Shown: positions 1 to 4,600, numbered from the stretch's first letter. The stretch is DNA of 6,928 nt from Chromatiales bacterium (GCA_026990045.1 JALSIK010000009.1:1-6928); one strand, 5' to 3'. Translations and numbers: made by a program. Notes: a model not told the origin generated them from the sequence alone.

Positions 1-14
1 CTTGCCACTCGCCA
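1..14. repeat. Possible edge of a heptad array downstream of rpsI
   Basis: The first 14 bases read as two 7-base units, CTTGCCA and CTCGCCA, and are followed by a diverged unit starting CTG. Only two units are visible because the window begins here. It is listed because the 7-base period matches the other arrays in this window. Two units alone could be chance. Confidence 0.3.
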
Positions 15-20
15 CTGCGA

Positions 21-53
21 GAAGCGCCGGGCAGCTCCGCTGCCTAGCGCTTC
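21..53 (-). other. Hairpin overlapping the rpsI stop codon
   Basis: GAAGCGC (21-27) pairs with GCGCTTC (47-53), and inside it GGCAGC (30-35) pairs with GCTGCC (39-44) around a 3-base loop, separated by a 2x2 internal loop. The rpsI stop codon (44-46) and its last two to three codons lie in the stem. No T tract follows on the minus strand, so this is not a classical intrinsic terminator. It may protect the 3' end of the mRNA or be a REP-like insertion that captured the stop. Confidence 0.5.
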
Positions 54-439
54 GAGTACTGCGGCCGCTTGCGCGCCTTGTGCAGGCCCACCTTCTTGCG
101 CTCCACCTCGCGGGCGTCGCGGGTGACGTAGCCCGCCTTGCGCAGGGGCCGGCGCAGGCTCTCGTCGTACTTGATGAGCGCCCGGGTGATGCCGTGGCGG
201 ATGGCGCCGGCCTGGCCGGTGCCGCCACCGCCGCTGACGAACACGCGGATGTCGAACTTGTCGTTCATGTCGGTGACGTCCAGCGGCTGGCGCACCACCA
301 TGCGCGCGGTCTCGCGGCCGAAGTATTCGTCCAGCGGACGCCGGTTGACGATGATGCGGCCGTTGCCCGGGGTCAGGTACACGCGGGCGGTGGAGCTCTT
401 GCGGCGTCCGGTTGCGTAGTAGGTCTCGGTCTGTGGCAT
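44..439 (-). CDS. rpsI: 30S ribosomal protein S9
   Basis: This is the small-subunit ribosomal protein S9, which binds the 3' major (head) domain of 16S rRNA; its C-terminal tail reaches the P-site tRNA. The 131-residue product matches the usual bacterial length. Visible family marks are YYATGRRKSS near the N-terminus, the glycine-rich GGGGTGQAGAIRHGI segment at about 70-84, and the basic C-terminal tail ending RPQYSKR, whose terminal SKR is a family hallmark. The ATG start at 439 is fixed by the MPQTETYYATGRRK homology. No Shine-Dalgarno sequence is visible upstream, because a heptad repeat array fills the 59-base gap to rplM; translation is probably coupled to rplM. The gene is the second in the rplM-rpsI operon, an order conserved across bacteria. 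Its stop codon is TAG, inside a hairpin. Confidence 0.98.
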   Translation of the reverse strand: MPQTETYYATGRRKSSTARVYLTPGNGRIIVNRRPLDEYFGRETARMVVRQPLDVTDMNDKFDIRVFVSGGGGTGQAGAIRHGITRALIKYDESLRRPLRKAGYVTRDAREVERKKVGLHKARKRPQYSKR

Positions 440-442
440 GAC

Positions 443-480
443 GGGTTCTGGCTGCTGGGTGCTGGGTCCTGGGTGCTGGG
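443..480. repeat. Heptad array in the rplM-rpsI gap
   Basis: Five 7-base units follow the consensus GGGTNCT: 443-449 GGGTTCT, 450-456 GGCTGCT, 457-463 GGGTGCT, 464-470 GGGTCCT, 471-477 GGGTGCT, then a final GGG. The plus strand therefore has GGG every seven bases, and 457-480 fits the usual G-quadruplex pattern with 4-base loops. The rplM-rpsI mRNA carries the C-rich complement. The array ends three bases from the rpsI start codon. Confidence 0.85.
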
Positions 481-498
481 ACACTCGCCGTATCCGGT

Positions 499-927
499 TC
501 AGATGTCCAGGGGCTTGGGCTGCTGGGCCGCGTGCTCGTGCTTGTCGCCGGCGTAGACCCGCAGCTTGCGGAACATGGCGCGGCCGAGCCGGTTCCTGGG
601 CAGCATGCCGCGGACGGCGTTCTCGATGATGCGCTCGGGACGGGTCTGGCGCAGCTTGCCCAGGGTCACCGAGCGGATGCCGCCGGGATAGCCGGTGTGG
701 CGGTAGTAGACCTTGTCGGTCTCCTTGCGGCCGGTCACCTTCACCTTGGCGGCGTTGATGACGATGATGTAGTCGCCGGTGTCCACGTGGGGCGTGTACA
801 CGGGCTTGTGCTTGCCGCGCAGGCGGCGGGCGATCTCGGCCGCCAGCCGGCCCAGGGTCTTGCCCGCGGCGTCCACCACGTACCAGTCGCGTTCCACGGT
901 TTCCGGTTTGGCGCTGAACGTCTTCAT
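499..927 (-). CDS. rplM: 50S ribosomal protein L13
   Basis: This is large-subunit ribosomal protein L13, an early-assembling 23S rRNA binding protein. The 142 residues equal the E. coli length. Visible family marks are KTLGRLAAEIARRLRGKHK (23-41), HVDTGDYIIVINA (47-59), the YYRHTGYPGG block (74-83), and AVRGMLPRNRLGR (104-116). The C-terminus reads KLRVYAGDKHEHAAQQP. I take the ATG at 927 because it gives the canonical MKTFSAKPETVERDWYVVDA start; an upstream in-frame ATG adds 15 non-homologous residues. The Shine-Dalgarno is weak (AGCGAG close to the ATG). In E. coli, L13 is known to repress its own operon through the rplM leader. The leader here is long and structured, with a terminator-like element at 1031-1063, but whether L13 acts on it cannot be seen from sequence. 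Confidence 0.98.
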   Translation of the reverse strand: MKTFSAKPETVERDWYVVDAAGKTLGRLAAEIARRLRGKHKPVYTPHVDTGDYIIVINAAKVKVTGRKETDKVYYRHTGYPGGIRSVTLGKLRQTRPERIIENAVRGMLPRNRLGRAMFRKLRVYAGDKHEHAAQQPKPLDI

Positions 928-970
928 CTCGCTGTCCGTTCGACCGGGCCGCCGGCGGCGGTCCCCCTTC

Positions 971-999
971 AAAAAAGAGGCGGGATATTACCAACCCGC
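971..999 (-). terminator. Weak terminator-like hairpin close to rplM
   Basis: On the minus strand GCGGG (999-995) pairs with CCCGC (984-980) around a 10-base loop, followed by CTC and then six T residues (976-971). A 5-bp stem is short for an intrinsic terminator. The same bases contain the candidate second -10 box, so hairpin and promoter are alternative readings of the segment. Confidence 0.3.
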
Positions 1000-1013
1000 G
1001 GCGGCCGGCACAA
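985..1013 (-). promoter_or_regulatory. Candidate second rplM promoter (P2)
   Basis: On the minus strand TTGTGC (1013-1008) and TAATAT (990-985) are separated by exactly 17 bases. Each box matches the sigma70 consensus only moderately (3/6 and 4/6). Transcription would begin near 978 and give a leader of about 50 bases. If active, it would let rplM-rpsI escape the upstream terminator. Confidence 0.35.
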
Positions 1014-1030
1014 GCTCCCGTTTCGCGGGC

Positions 1031-1063
1031 AAAAAAAAGCGCGGCAAAGGGGGCAGCCGCGCT
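1031..1063 (-). terminator. Strong intrinsic terminator or attenuator in the rplM leader
   Basis: On the minus strand GCGCGGC (1062-1056) pairs perfectly with GCCGCGC (1045-1039) around a 10-base loop. It is followed at once by eight T residues (1038-1031), with an extra A-T pair extending the stem. This is a textbook Rho-independent terminator. It lies between the best promoter (1132-1160) and the rplM start (927), in the same orientation as both. It therefore either attenuates rplM-rpsI transcription or ends a short independent RNA. A simple role as terminator of relE (stop at 1328) is less likely, because a promoter lies in between. Confidence 0.8.
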
Positions 1064-1097
1064 AAAGTACCACCAAAGGAGGATGGAGGAGTAAAGA

Positions 1098-1123
1098 CTG
1101 AATTGCGCTTACCAGTAATTCAG
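1098..1123 (-). other. 5' hairpin at the head of the predicted rplM leader
   Basis: CTGAATT (1098-1104) and AATTCAG (1117-1123) form a perfect 7-bp stem with a 12-base loop, starting within a few bases of the predicted transcription start (about 1125). In the minus-strand RNA the loop contains AAGCGC (1110-1105). This is complementary over six bases to GCGCTT at the 3' arm and first T residues of the terminator (1042-1037), so a loop-to-terminator interaction is conceivable. Confidence 0.45.
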
Positions 1124-1131
1124 CGTGTTCT

Positions 1132-1160
1132 AATATAGTAAATTTCATGACGGGGATCAA
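1132..1160 (-). promoter_or_regulatory. Sigma70-type promoter P1 upstream of rplM
   Basis: On the minus strand the -35 box TTGATC (1160-1155) and the -10 box TATATT (1137-1132) are separated by 17 bases, in an AT-rich patch of an otherwise GC-rich window. Transcription would begin near 1125 and run towards rplM, giving a leader of about 198 bases if it passes the terminator at 1031-1063. This is the best promoter match upstream of rplM. Confidence 0.6.
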
Positions 1161-1161
1161 C

Positions 1162-1192
1162 CCCCCTGCCCCTTTCCCTTCGGGGTGGGCGG
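1162..1192. other. GC-rich hairpin next to the P1 -35 box
   Basis: CCCC (1169-1172) pairs with GGGG (1182-1185) around a 9-base loop. The stem extends outward through two wobble pairs and further C-G pairs, with one mismatch, to 1162/1192. On the plus strand it is followed by TTTATTT (1193-1199), so it could act as a weak plus-strand terminator shielding P1. No plus-strand gene points into it here. Confidence 0.35.
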
Positions 1193-1214
1193 TTTATTTC
1201 ATTAGTAAATATAT

Positions 1215-1249
1215 GGGTTCTGGGTTCTGAGTTCTGGGGGCTGGGGGGA
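1215..1249. repeat. Heptad array near the TA module
   Basis: Five 7-base units: GGGTTCT twice (1215-1221, 1222-1228), GAGTTCT (1229-1235), GGGGGCT (1236-1242) and GGGGGGA (1243-1249). The first unit type is identical to the first unit of the array at 443-480, and both are in the same orientation. The G runs again give G-quadruplex potential on the plus strand. It ends 12 bases before a GTAG-type REP hairpin. Confidence 0.8.
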
Positions 1250-1261
1250 TGAGCGCCGCCC

Positions 1262-1290
1262 GGTGCGTTCGCTGCGCGAACACACCCTAC
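1262..1290 (-). repeat. GTAG-type REP hairpin downstream of relE
   Basis: Read on the minus strand, GTAG (1290-1287) is followed by an 11-bp imperfect palindrome with one G-U type pair (1286-1276 with 1272-1262) and a 3-base loop. A GTAG foot plus imperfect hairpin is the hallmark of REP sequences mobilised by RAYT transposases. It lies 37 bases beyond the relE stop codon and 12 bases from the heptad array at 1215-1249. It could also serve as a 3' hairpin for the toxin mRNA. Confidence 0.65.
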
Positions 1291-1327
1291 GCTTGGGGGC
1301 TGGAGGCCGGGAGACTCGGAGCCCGGG

Positions 1328-1582
1328 TCACCGGTAGGCTTCCCGGCGGTGCGCAATCCGTACCACCAGCACCAAGAGCTGGCGGTCTCTCACCTCATAC
1401 ACCACCCGGTACCGGCCGATCCGGATCCGGCGAAGGCCTGAATATTCGCCTTTCAGAACCGTGCCCGCGTAGGGCCTGGCGGCCAGGCGGTCTATGGCCG
1501 CAATGATGCGCCGGCGGTCGCCGGCCGTGATGCGCTTGAGTTCCTTGACGGCACTGGCCTTAATCTGAACCGAGAAGTTCAC
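1328..1582 (-). CDS. RelE/ParE-family type II toxin
   Basis: This 84-residue protein looks like a ribosome-dependent mRNA endonuclease of the RelE superfamily. The family pattern is visible: an N-terminal strand (NFSVQIKASAVKELKR), two helices, then LKGEYSGLRRIRIGRYRVVYEV (43-64) and the C-terminal VVRIAHRREAYR. Candidate catalytic residues by analogy with RelE are K44, R59, R75, R79/R80 and Y83; all the expected basic positions plus the terminal Tyr are present, so it looks intact. The GTG at 1582 starts at the canonical NFSVQIK strand and overlaps the antitoxin gene by 23 bases. No strong Shine-Dalgarno is visible, so translation is probably coupled to the antitoxin. A gyrase-poisoning ParE activity cannot be excluded, but the basic C-terminus favours RelE-type RNase function. 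Confidence 0.9.
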   Translation of the reverse strand: MNFSVQIKASAVKELKRITAGDRRRIIAAIDRLAARPYAGTVLKGEYSGLRRIRIGRYRVVYEVRDRQLLVLVVRIAHRREAYR

Positions 1583-1781
1583 GCTTGACGACGTCCCAGT
1601 CGAGTTCCGGATCGGCAGGGTCCTGCAGCCGCGCCAGGGCCTCGGCCAGATCCTCGCAGTCGTCCAGGTAGTACTCGATGGCCTGGCGCACCACCTCGGC
1701 CCGGCTCCGCTTGAGCCGGCGGGCAGTCCGATCCAGGGCATCCACCAGTTCGTCCGGGATCCGTGCCGAAATCTGAGTCAT
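1560..1781 (-). CDS. Ribbon-helix-helix (CopG/RelB-type) antitoxin
   Basis: This 73-residue protein is predicted to be the antitoxin partner of the overlapping RelE-type toxin. Residues 1-45 form a ribbon-helix-helix DNA-binding domain: the strand TQISARIPDELVDAL, helix A DRTARRLKRS, then RAEVVRQAIEYYL. The acidic C-terminal half (DDCEDLAEALARLQDPADPELDWDV) is the usual toxin-wrapping segment. Antitoxin-first order with a toxin overlap is typical of autoregulated type II modules. The ATG at 1781 begins directly at the RHH strand; no strong Shine-Dalgarno precedes it, and the leader from the predicted promoter is only about 15 bases. The palindromes at 1793-1821 are the likely operator. The pair lies on the same strand as the ABC operon, 81 bases past its last gene. 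Confidence 0.9.
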   Translation of the reverse strand: MTQISARIPDELVDALDRTARRLKRSRAEVVRQAIEYYLDDCEDLAEALARLQDPADPELDWDVVKRELLGSD

Positions 1782-1792
1782 GGGATTGATCC

Positions 1793-1830
1793 AATGTCAT
1801 TGACATTACATGACATCATGTTAGATCCAA
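1793..1830 (-). promoter_or_regulatory. Promoter and double-palindrome operator of the toxin-antitoxin module
   Basis: Two perfect dyads lie side by side: AATGTCA-T-TGACATT (1793-1807) and ACATGA-CA-TCATGT (1808-1821). A TGACAT box is repeated at 1801 and 1811, a 10-base (one helical turn) step that suits cooperative binding of RHH dimers. On the minus strand a -35-like TTGGAT (1830-1825) and a -10-like TAATGT (1808-1803) with a 16-base spacer straddle the dyads, so a bound antitoxin would block the promoter. The start would be near 1796. Confidence 0.65.
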
Positions 1831-1862
1831 GAGGCCCCCAATGCAAGGAAAGCGCAAGCCCC

Positions 1863-2669
1863 TCAATCCATGAGCCGCCGCCGCACCAGGGCCACGGCCA
1901 CGGGCAGGGCCACGGCCAGGTAGGCGACGATGACCGCCAGGTGGCCGGCCACCCCGGTGGCCAGGGGGCGGCCGGTCATGAGGGGGCGGACGATCTCCAC
2001 GGCGTGGGCCAGGGGCAGCAGCCAGGCGGCGGTGCGGATGGCCGCCGGCATCTGGTCCAGGGGGAAGAACACGCCCGAGAGCAGGATCATGGGGGTGAGC
2101 ACCAGGGTGAAGTAATAAAGGAAGAAATCGTAGGACCGGGCCAGGGCGGTCATGATGAGGGCCAGGGCGCCGAAGCACACCCCCAGCAGCCAGGCCACGG
2201 GCAGCACCCACAGGGCCTCGGGCCCCGCCACCACTCCCAGGGCGGCGGCCACCGCGAGGATGGCGGCGGCGGAGATGAGGCTCTTGGTCCCGGCCCAGAC
2301 GGCCTCGCCCACCACCACGTCGGCCACCCCCAGGGGGGTGGTGAGCATCCCGGTCCAGGTGTGCTGCACCGCCATGCGGGTGTAGGCCGAGTACATGCCC
2401 TCGAAGCTGGCGGTGTTGACCGCGCTGGCGCAGACGATGCCCGAGGCGAGGAAGGTGACGTAGTCCAGCCCGTCCACGGTACCCACGAACACGCCCAGGC
2501 CGTAGCCCAGGGCAAACAGGTACAGCAGGGGCTCGCCCACGTTGCCCAGCAGGGCCGGGCCCAGCAGCGAGCGCCAGACCTTGAGGTTGCGCCGCCACAC
2601 GGGCAGCCAGCGCAGCAGCGCGTGCCCGCGCGGCCCCGGGGCGGAGGCCCTGTCCCTCCCCTCAGTCAC
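1863..2669 (-). CDS. ABC-2 type transporter permease (NodJ family)
   Basis: This 268-residue integral membrane protein is the membrane half of an ABC exporter whose ATPase lies just upstream. After a basic N-terminus, LLGPALLGNVGEPLLYLFAL (36-55) matches the start of NodJ-type permeases. Hydrophobic segments fall at about 46-62, 70-88, 128-148, 152-175, 183-204 and 240-262. The segment FFLYYFTLVLTPMILLSGVF (182-201) followed by FPLDQMP is the conserved ABC-2/NodJ motif. The length matches the family (about 260). The start is GTG at 2669, overlapping the ATPase stop by 8 bases; no in-frame ATG or better start precedes the first membrane segment. NodJ homologues in non-rhizobia are not tied to nodulation, and the substrate cannot be read from sequence. 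No intrinsic terminator is evident downstream before the antitoxin promoter. Confidence 0.93.
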   Translation of the reverse strand: MTEGRDRASAPGPRGHALLRWLPVWRRNLKVWRSLLGPALLGNVGEPLLYLFALGYGLGVFVGTVDGLDYVTFLASGIVCASAVNTASFEGMYSAYTRMAVQHTWTGMLTTPLGVADVVVGEAVWAGTKSLISAAAILAVAAALGVVAGPEALWVLPVAWLLGVCFGALALIMTALARSYDFFLYYFTLVLTPMILLSGVFFPLDQMPAAIRTAAWLLPLAHAVEIVRPLMTGRPLATGVAGHLAVIVAYLAVALPVAVALVRRRLMD

Positions 2670-3582
2670 GCAGGTCCCGCCCCGTGAGCTTGAGAAACAC
2701 GTCCTCGAGATTGGCCGGACGGTGGAGGAAGCGCACGCCCTGCTCGCCTTGCAGGCAGTCGATGACGGGCGCAGCGTCGGTCACGTAGCAGAAGGCGGTC
2801 TCGCCCACGCTCTCCACCCGGCAGCCCAGGCGCCCCCGGTGGCCGGCCAGCCACGACTCCAGCTCCGGGCCGTGCACCTCCACCACCTGGGGCTCGATGT
2901 GGGCGCGCACCAGCTCGGCCGGCGAGCCCTGGGCCAGGATCCGGCCGCGGTCCATGATGGCGACGCGGTCGCACAGGCGCTCGGCCTCCTCCATGTAGTG
3001 GGTGGTGAGGATGAGGGTGCGCCCCTCGCCCAGGAGCTGGCGCAGCCGCTGCCAGATGATCTGGCGCGCCTGGGGATCGAGTCCGGTGGTGGGCTCGTCC
3101 AGGATGAGCAGGTCGGGATCGTTGACCAGGGCGCGGGCCAGGGTGAGGCGGCGCTTCATGCCGCCCGACAGGGCCTCGATGCGCGCGCCGGCGCGCTGGA
3201 CCAGGGCGGCGAACTCCAGCAGGGCGGGGATGCGGGCGTCCAGCGCCGGGCGCGGCAGGCCGAAGTAGCTGCCGTAGGTATAGAGGTTCTCGGTCACGGA
3301 GAAGTCCGGGTCCAGGTTGTCCACCTGGGGCACCACGCCGATGCGCCTGCGCATGCGCCGGGCCTGGCGGGGCACGCGGTGGCCGAGGACGGTGAGCTCG
3401 CCGCCCTCGGGCCGGCTCATGCCCAGGAGCATGCGCAGGGTGGTGGTCTTGCCGGCGCCGTTGGGCCCCAGCAGGCCGAAGCACTCGCCGCGGCGGACCT
3501 CCAGGTCGATGCCGTCCACCACCCGCCGGCCGCCGTAGGACTTGCACAGGCCCCGGGCCCGGACCACGGGCGCGGTGGTCAC
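2662..3582 (-). CDS. ABC transporter ATP-binding protein (NodI family)
   Basis: This 306-residue cytoplasmic ATPase is predicted to energise the permease encoded immediately downstream. All nucleotide-binding motifs are intact: Walker A GPNGAGKT (39-46), Q-loop around Q86, signature LSGGMKRR (138-145), Walker B LLILDEPTTGLDP (158-170) and the switch histidine in LTTHY (192-196). LSGGMKRRLTLARALVNDP is especially close to NodI and related exporters. Residues from about 225 onward form an accessory C-terminal domain ending EDVFLKLTGRDLRD, as usual for this subfamily. The start is GTG at 3582, chosen because a GGGAGG Shine-Dalgarno lies 7 bases upstream and because it overlaps the hydrolase stop as GTGA. 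It is the third gene of the four-gene operon. Lipid or lipooligosaccharide export is possible by family, but unproven. Confidence 0.95.
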   Translation of the reverse strand: MTTAPVVRARGLCKSYGGRRVVDGIDLEVRRGECFGLLGPNGAGKTTTLRMLLGMSRPEGGELTVLGHRVPRQARRMRRRIGVVPQVDNLDPDFSVTENLYTYGSYFGLPRPALDARIPALLEFAALVQRAGARIEALSGGMKRRLTLARALVNDPDLLILDEPTTGLDPQARQIIWQRLRQLLGEGRTLILTTHYMEEAERLCDRVAIMDRGRILAQGSPAELVRAHIEPQVVEVHGPELESWLAGHRGRLGCRVESVGETAFCYVTDAAPVIDCLQGEQGVRFLHRPANLEDVFLKLTGRDLRD

Positions 3583-4229
3583 GCCAGGGCCTCCCGCCAG
3601 GCCTCGCGCACCGCCGCCCGCACGGCGTTGAGGCGCCCGTGGAAGAAGTGGCCGGCGCCCTCCAGCCAGGCCAGCGCCGGGGCCGGATCGCGGGCTTCGG
3701 CCCAGGCCCGGACTGCGGCGGCATCCACCACCTCGTCGTCGCCTCCCTGCACCACCAGCCAGGGACAGGCGGCCTCGGCCGGCCGGCCGAAGTCGTACAG
3801 GGACACCGGCGGCGCCACCAGGGCCAGGGCCCGCGGCGCCAGGGCCGGGTGCAGGCGCCAGGCCACCCAGGCCCCGAAGGAGAACCCGGCCAGCAGCAGC
3901 GGGCCGGGAAAGCGCGCCCGCGCCCAGGCCGCCACCGCCGCCATGTCGTCGGCCTCGCCGCGCCCCCGGTCGAAGGCGCCCTCGGAGCGCCCCACCCCGC
4001 GGAAATTGAAGCGCACCGCGGGCAGATCCAGGTCACCGGCCGCGCGGGCCAGGATGTGGGCCACCTTGTTGTCCAGGCTGCCGCCGTAGAGGGGATGGGG
4101 ATGGCCCACCACCGCCACGCCGGGGCGGGCCGCGGCGGGACAATCCACCTGCACTTCCAGGGCGCCGGCGGGACCGTCCACGAGCAGGCGCCCGCCGCCA
4201 CGGGCCCCCGCGGGGGCGGCGGCGCTCAT
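3579..4229 (-). CDS. Alpha/beta-fold hydrolase
   Basis: This 216-residue protein belongs to the small alpha/beta hydrolases of the dienelactone hydrolase/serine peptidase-like type. The oxyanion-region motif VGHPHPLYGGSLDNKV (41-56) and VRFNFRGVGRSEG (72-84) are characteristic. GFSFG (115-119) is the nucleophile elbow with Ser117. An Asp in VVQGGDDEVV (D164 or D165) and His194 in GAGHFFHGR would complete the triad. No signal peptide or membrane segment is seen, so it is probably cytoplasmic. The physiological substrate is unknown; an esterase or thioesterase role is a guess. The ATG at 4229 overlaps the ferredoxin stop (ATGA), and no Shine-Dalgarno is visible, suggesting coupled translation. 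The first 13 residues are Ala/Gly-rich and poorly conserved in character. Confidence 0.88.
   Translation of the reverse strand: MSAAAPAGARGGGRLLVDGPAGALEVQVDCPAAARPGVAVVGHPHPLYGGSLDNKVAHILARAAGDLDLPAVRFNFRGVGRSEGAFDRGRGEADDMAAVAAWARARFPGPLLLAGFSFGAWVAWRLHPALAPRALALVAPPVSLYDFGRPAEAACPWLVVQGGDDEVVDAAAVRAWAEARDPAPALAWLEGAGHFFHGRLNAVRAAVREAWREALA
3590..3595 (-). promoter_or_regulatory. Shine-Dalgarno site deciding the ATPase start
   Basis: GGGAGG on the minus strand lies 7 bases before the GTG at 3582. It is the clearest ribosome binding site inside the operon and supports the GTG start overlapping the hydrolase stop. It suggests the ATPase is translated at least partly independently of the hydrolase. 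Confidence 0.6.
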
Positions 4230-4549
4230 GGCGCGCCGGGCAGGCGCAGGCGCTCCACCACGCGTCCCTGCCGCAGGTGCTGCTCGATGATCTCGTCGAT
4301 GTCCTCCTCGTCCACGTAGGTGTACCAGACCCCCTCGGGATAGACCACCAGCACCGGCCCCTGGTCGCAGCGGCCCATACAGCCGGCCTTGTTGACGCGG
4401 ATCTCGCCCGGGGCGTGCAGCCCCAGGGCCTTGAGCCGCTCCTTGGCGTAGTCGCGCACGCGGCGCGCGCCGTGCTCCGCGCAGCAGGGCGTGCCGTCGT
4501 CGCGCTGGTTGACGCAGAAGAACAGGTGGTATCGGTAGTAACCGGCCAT
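4226..4549 (-). CDS. [2Fe-2S] thioredoxin-like ferredoxin
   Basis: This 107-residue protein resembles the C-terminal NuoE-like/Shethna-type thioredoxin-fold ferredoxins that carry one [2Fe-2S] cluster. Likely ligands are C12 (in HLFFCVNQR), C22 or C23 (GTPCCAEHG), C57 and C61 (NKAGCMGRCDQGP). The following VLVVYPEGVWYTYVDEEDIDEIIEQH is the conserved tail of this family. The ATG at 4549 gives the canonical MAGYYRYHLFFC start; GAGG lies 4 bases upstream and a perfect TATAAT lies about 50 bases upstream. It is the first gene of the operon ferredoxin-hydrolase-ATPase-permease. The electron partner is not in the window; the divergent GlcF-like Fe-S protein is a conceivable but unproven one. A longer reading frame extends upstream without homology. 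Confidence 0.92.
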   Translation of the reverse strand: MAGYYRYHLFFCVNQRDDGTPCCAEHGARRVRDYAKERLKALGLHAPGEIRVNKAGCMGRCDQGPVLVVYPEGVWYTYVDEEDIDEIIEQHLRQGRVVERLRLPGAP

Positions 4550-4600
4550 GGAACCTCGACGCCTGTGCGGCCCGGCGGGCCGATGGGTTACGATGGGCGG

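Larger units (their letters stand above)
928..1327. other. 400-base intergenic region upstream of rplM: leader, promoters, terminator and repeats
   Basis: I see no credible protein gene here. From rplM outwards it holds a weak second promoter with an overlapping hairpin (971-1013), a strong intrinsic terminator on the minus strand (1031-1063), a pyrimidine-rich stretch in the minus-strand RNA (about 1073-1096), a 7-bp hairpin (1098-1123) and a sigma70 promoter (1132-1160). Beyond that are a GC-rich hairpin (1162-1192), an AT-rich patch (1193-1214), a heptad array (1215-1249) and a GTAG-type REP hairpin (1262-1290). Heptad-like G-rich sequence (1295-1315) continues towards the relE stop codon. 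The region at about 1100-1215 is visibly more AT-rich than its surroundings. Confidence 0.8.

Noticed and set aside
1083..1094. Mini-frame ATG GAG GAG TAA with a good plus-strand GGAGG upstream
   Set aside because: Four codons on the strand opposite to the leader with no plus-strand gene to regulate; better read as the complement of a pyrimidine tract.
1162..1199. Plus-strand intrinsic terminator made of the GC-rich hairpin and TTTATTT
   Set aside because: It has the shape of a weak terminator, but no plus-strand transcription unit leads into it, so I list it only as a hairpin.
1120..1356. A 78-codon minus-strand frame over the P1 promoter, heptad array and REP
   Set aside because: It is composed of regulatory and repeat sequence, with no recognisable domain and no ribosome binding site.
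1863..3582. Naming the ABC pair nodI/nodJ with a nodulation role
   Set aside because: The family resemblance is clear, but there is no nod gene context; homologues occur widely in non-symbiotic proteobacteria, so no symbol is assigned.
2542..4089. A 515-codon plus-strand open frame opposite the ABC and hydrolase genes
   Set aside because: It is a by-product of GC-rich codon bias on the complementary strand; its product is low-complexity His/Gln/Ala/Gly-rich with no domain, and the minus-strand frames carry intact Walker and hydrolase motifs.
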